Origin: Prochloron sp. SulCav_FS08_3_32_3330
Lineage (GTDB): Bacteria > Cyanobacteriota > Cyanobacteriia > Cyanobacteriales > DYNF01
Length of the DNA stretch: 42,389 nucleotides
Assembly (NCBI GenBank): GCA_020721205.1
Contig: DYNF01000027.1
Span: 1 to 42,389 of the forward strand
Direction of reading: 5' to 3'
A model generated the notes under the pieces. That model searched no databases and was not told the origin of the DNA. It saw only the letters and a list, made by a program, of their open reading frames with translations. This document shows, piece after piece, positions 40,588-42,389 of the stretch (the stretch's first letter is position 1; each line of letters starts with the position of its first letter). A program made the translations under genes and the position numbers.

Positions 40588-40607
40588 CAACGGGTTTTAA
40601 CCCGTTG
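40588..40607. repeat. Solitary CAACGGGTTTTAACCCGTTG palindrome
   Basis: A perfect 20-bp palindrome of the family that also forms hairpin 4 of the dispersed elements, here alone and followed by an A-run. It lies between the Uma2 and FAD monooxygenase genes. Confidence 0.85.
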
Positions 40608-40707
40608 AAAAAAAAGAATTTTACTTGATTTTTGATCAGATTTTAGGCAAAATAAATATAGACTTAAAATTTCTGACAAATAATTTAACGATCAAGATCA
40701 ATTAAAT

Positions 40708-41925
40708 ATGAAACATAATACTAATTTAGATGCGGATTTAATTATTATTGGTGGCGGTGTGGCGGGAACTGCTCTTGCTTGTGCTTTAAAAGATTCGGGT
40801 TTAAATATTATCATGATTGAAGCTCAATCTTTAGAGAATGTCACTAAGAAAAAATTAGCTTATGCTTTATCTTTGCTTTCGGGGGCAATTTTTAAAGGTA
40901 TAGGGGTATGGGATCAAATCTTTCCTAATGTGGGCAAATTTGAGCATATTAGGCTATCTGATGCGGATCATGGTAATATTATTCATTTTGAAAAAGAAGA
41001 CTTAAATACGCAATTTTTGGGCTATGTGGGGGAACATCAATATGTGTTAAAACCTTTGCAAGAATTGTCTCAAAAATGTAAAAATATTACTTGGTTTCCT
41101 TCTAGTAAATTGATTGATATTATAGAAGAAAAGGATAGTATTACTGTTACAATTGAACGGGAAAATCAAACTCAAAAATTAACGGCTAAGTTATTAGTAG
41201 GGGCTGATGGGGCTAAATCAAAAGTGCGTCAATGGGCGAAAATTGAAACTAAAGGCTGGAAATATTGGCAGTCTTGTGTGGCTTTTAAGATCAAACATAC
41301 TGCGCCTGTTAATAATATTGCTTTTGAAAGGTTTTGGTATAATGGTCCGATGGGTATTTTACCTTTACCCGATCATTGTTGTCAAATTGTTTGGACTAAT
41401 CCTCATGAGGAGTCTAAAAATTTAGTAGAAATGCCAGAAAAGGACTTTTTAGAAAGGTTAAAAATCCGTACGGGGGGCGTATTAGGGGATTTAACTTTAG
41501 TGGGTGAAAGGGGTTTATTTCCGGTACAATTAATGCAGAGCGATCGCTATATTCAATCCCGTTTAGCTTTAGTGGGAGATGCGGCACACGGTTGTCATCC
41601 GGTGGGAGGACAAGGTTTAAATTTAGGAATCAGAGATATTGCGGCTTTGGCTCAAGTTTTACAAGATGCGATCGCAAGGGGAGAGGATATTGGTACAATT
41701 TCTGTATTAAAAAGGTATCAAAATTGGCGAAAAAAGGAAAATTGGCTAATTTTAGGGTTTACTGATTTTTTAGATCGGATATTTTCTACAGATTTTTTAC
41801 CCGTTGTCTTAATCCGACGTTTTGGTTTATGGTTAATGAAAAATTTACCGCCATTTAAGCTATTTGCCTTAAAATTAATGACAGGTTTAAAAGGACAGCG
41901 CCCAAATTTGGCAAAAGTTATTTAA
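40708..41925 (+). CDS. UbiH/Coq6-type FAD-dependent monooxygenase
   Basis: This 405-aa flavoprotein has an N-terminal ADP-binding fold (DADLIIIGGGVAGTALACAL, GGGVAG at 15-20), the DG motif LLVGADGAKSKVRQWA (about 165-180), and the second FAD motif LALVGDAAHGCHPVGGQGLNLGIRD (about 285-310), the normal order for aromatic-ring hydroxylases. Related cyanobacterial proteins act on quinones, carotenoids or other lipids; substrate unknown. A C-terminal hydrophobic region (LPVVLIRRFGLWLMKNLPPFKLFALKLM) could bind membranes. Confidence 0.85.
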   Translation: MKHNTNLDADLIIIGGGVAGTALACALKDSGLNIIMIEAQSLENVTKKKLAYALSLLSGAIFKGIGVWDQIFPNVGKFEHIRLSDADHGNIIHFEKEDLNTQFLGYVGEHQYVLKPLQELSQKCKNITWFPSSKLIDIIEEKDSITVTIERENQTQKLTAKLLVGADGAKSKVRQWAKIETKGWKYWQSCVAFKIKHTAPVNNIAFERFWYNGPMGILPLPDHCCQIVWTNPHEESKNLVEMPEKDFLERLKIRTGGVLGDLTLVGERGLFPVQLMQSDRYIQSRLALVGDAAHGCHPVGGQGLNLGIRDIAALAQVLQDAIARGEDIGTISVLKRYQNWRKKENWLILGFTDFLDRIFSTDFLPVVLIRRFGLWLMKNLPPFKLFALKLMTGLKGQRPNLAKVI

Positions 41926-41981
41926 GCAAAAATCTTGAATTAGTTTATCATGTTAAAGTTAGATTTTAAGGATTTATTTCT

Positions 41982-42245
41982 ATGGCAAGAACACCCGATG
42001 AATATGCAGTTTTTCTACTTCTTTCTGGCGGTCACAGGGAGGAGGTGAGATTTGCGAATATTAAAGACTTTCAAAAATGGTACAGTGGTGACTTAGTACC
42101 TAAATCTGATTCTAACGATTTTATTAATGTGCCGATTAAAAATCTTCAAGGGGAATATATGGTTATTCGTCCCTCTAGTGTCATGGGAATCAGAGTTGAA
42201 CCTATTTTCCTTGGTAGTGTAGATAGATCTTACGCTGAAGAATAA
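41982..42245 (+). CDS. Small conserved cyanobacterial protein
   Basis: This 87-aa protein begins MARTPDEYAVFLLLSGGHREEVRF and continues FQKWYSGDLVPKSDSNDFINVPIKNLQGEYMVIRPSSVMGIRVEPIF. I recognise the pattern as a conserved cyanobacterial hypothetical of beta-rich character, but no function is known to me. AAGGA lies about 9 bp before the ATG. It is on the same strand as the UbiH-type gene, 56 bp behind it. Confidence 0.75.
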   Translation: MARTPDEYAVFLLLSGGHREEVRFANIKDFQKWYSGDLVPKSDSNDFINVPIKNLQGEYMVIRPSSVMGIRVEPIFLGSVDRSYAEE

Positions 42246-42335
42246 GGATTAAATGATGAAATAGGAACGATCAACGATGAATGATGAACAAAAATCCTCA
42301 TCGTTTGTTCCTTTATTTTGAATTTGGATTAAATA

Positions 42336-42389
42336 TTTTGAATTTTGAATTTTGAATTTTGAATTTTGAATTTTGAATTTTGAATTTTG
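42336..42389. repeat. AATTTTG heptamer array at the window end
   Basis: More than seven AATTTTG heptamers run to the last base and probably continue beyond. This STRR type also appears, in the opposite orientation, at 34011-34044. Confidence 0.9.

Overview
The window comes from a low-GC cyanobacterium. The evidence is many HIP1-type octamers (GCGATCGC and close variants), a ferredoxin:thioredoxin reductase variable chain, a carbohydrate/iron-type SLH porin, a bidirectional [NiFe] hydrogenase (hox) cluster, DUF29 and Uma2 families, heptanucleotide short tandem repeats (STRR) and hairpin-rich dispersed repeats. The very AT-rich base composition and gene content suggest the Cyanobacterium/Geminocystis/Crocosphaera side of the phylum. 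The genus is inference; no rRNA or tRNA gene was seen.

Layout. 1-4.7 kb: two near-identical Uma2 genes, a phosphomannomutase/phosphoglucomutase, a J-like plus GrpE-like gene pair, and a LuxR-type response regulator. 4.8-7.6 kb: a squalene/phytoene synthase family gene, divergent from an agmatinase-family gene, a redoxin and ftrV. 7.7-12.2 kb is accessory: a ParE/RelE-type toxin-antitoxin pair, a beta-class DNA methyltransferase fused to an Mrr-like nuclease domain, a ParD-like antitoxin whose end has been replaced by a repeat, and a STAND-type NTPase carrying an in-frame palindrome. 12.4-15 kb: purB and a GDP-mannose pyrophosphorylase-like gene. 15.2-18.2 kb: three tandem DUF29 genes and an NAD(P)-binding/CIA30 protein. 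18.3-19.9 kb: small membrane and secreted proteins.

20-35.6 kb is a hydrogenase neighbourhood. hypF and hypC (maturation) are split by a toxin-antitoxin island with duplicated structured repeats. After them come a TPR protein, a [2Fe-2S] ferredoxin, an aspartyl protease-like protein, a cysteine desulfurase, a second TPR protein and a TonB-like protein with a microsatellite. The structural cluster hoxU-hoxY-(CBS-CP12)-hoxH closes the region. hoxE and hoxF are not next to hoxU in this window. HypF and HypC would help build the Ni-Fe(CN)2CO centre of HoxH; the CBS-CP12 protein is a candidate redox/adenylate sensor linking hydrogenase and carbon metabolism.

35.7-42.4 kb: an MNT nucleotidyltransferase with a truncated HEPN partner, a porin, a GlcD-type FAD oxidase, a third Uma2 gene, a UbiH-type FAD monooxygenase and a small conserved protein.

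The strongest unexplained signals are two families of structured repeats. (i) An element of about 160-185 bp with four hairpins (three copies plus an end fragment) shows compensatory stem changes. One copy has 16-bp terminal inverted repeats and 11-bp flanking direct repeats, and two copies sit exactly where a toxin-antitoxin partner gene is cut short. (ii) A multi-branched element of about 145 bp occurs twice, each time behind a (decayed) VapBC-like module, and ends in a terminator-like GCGGTTTTTT.
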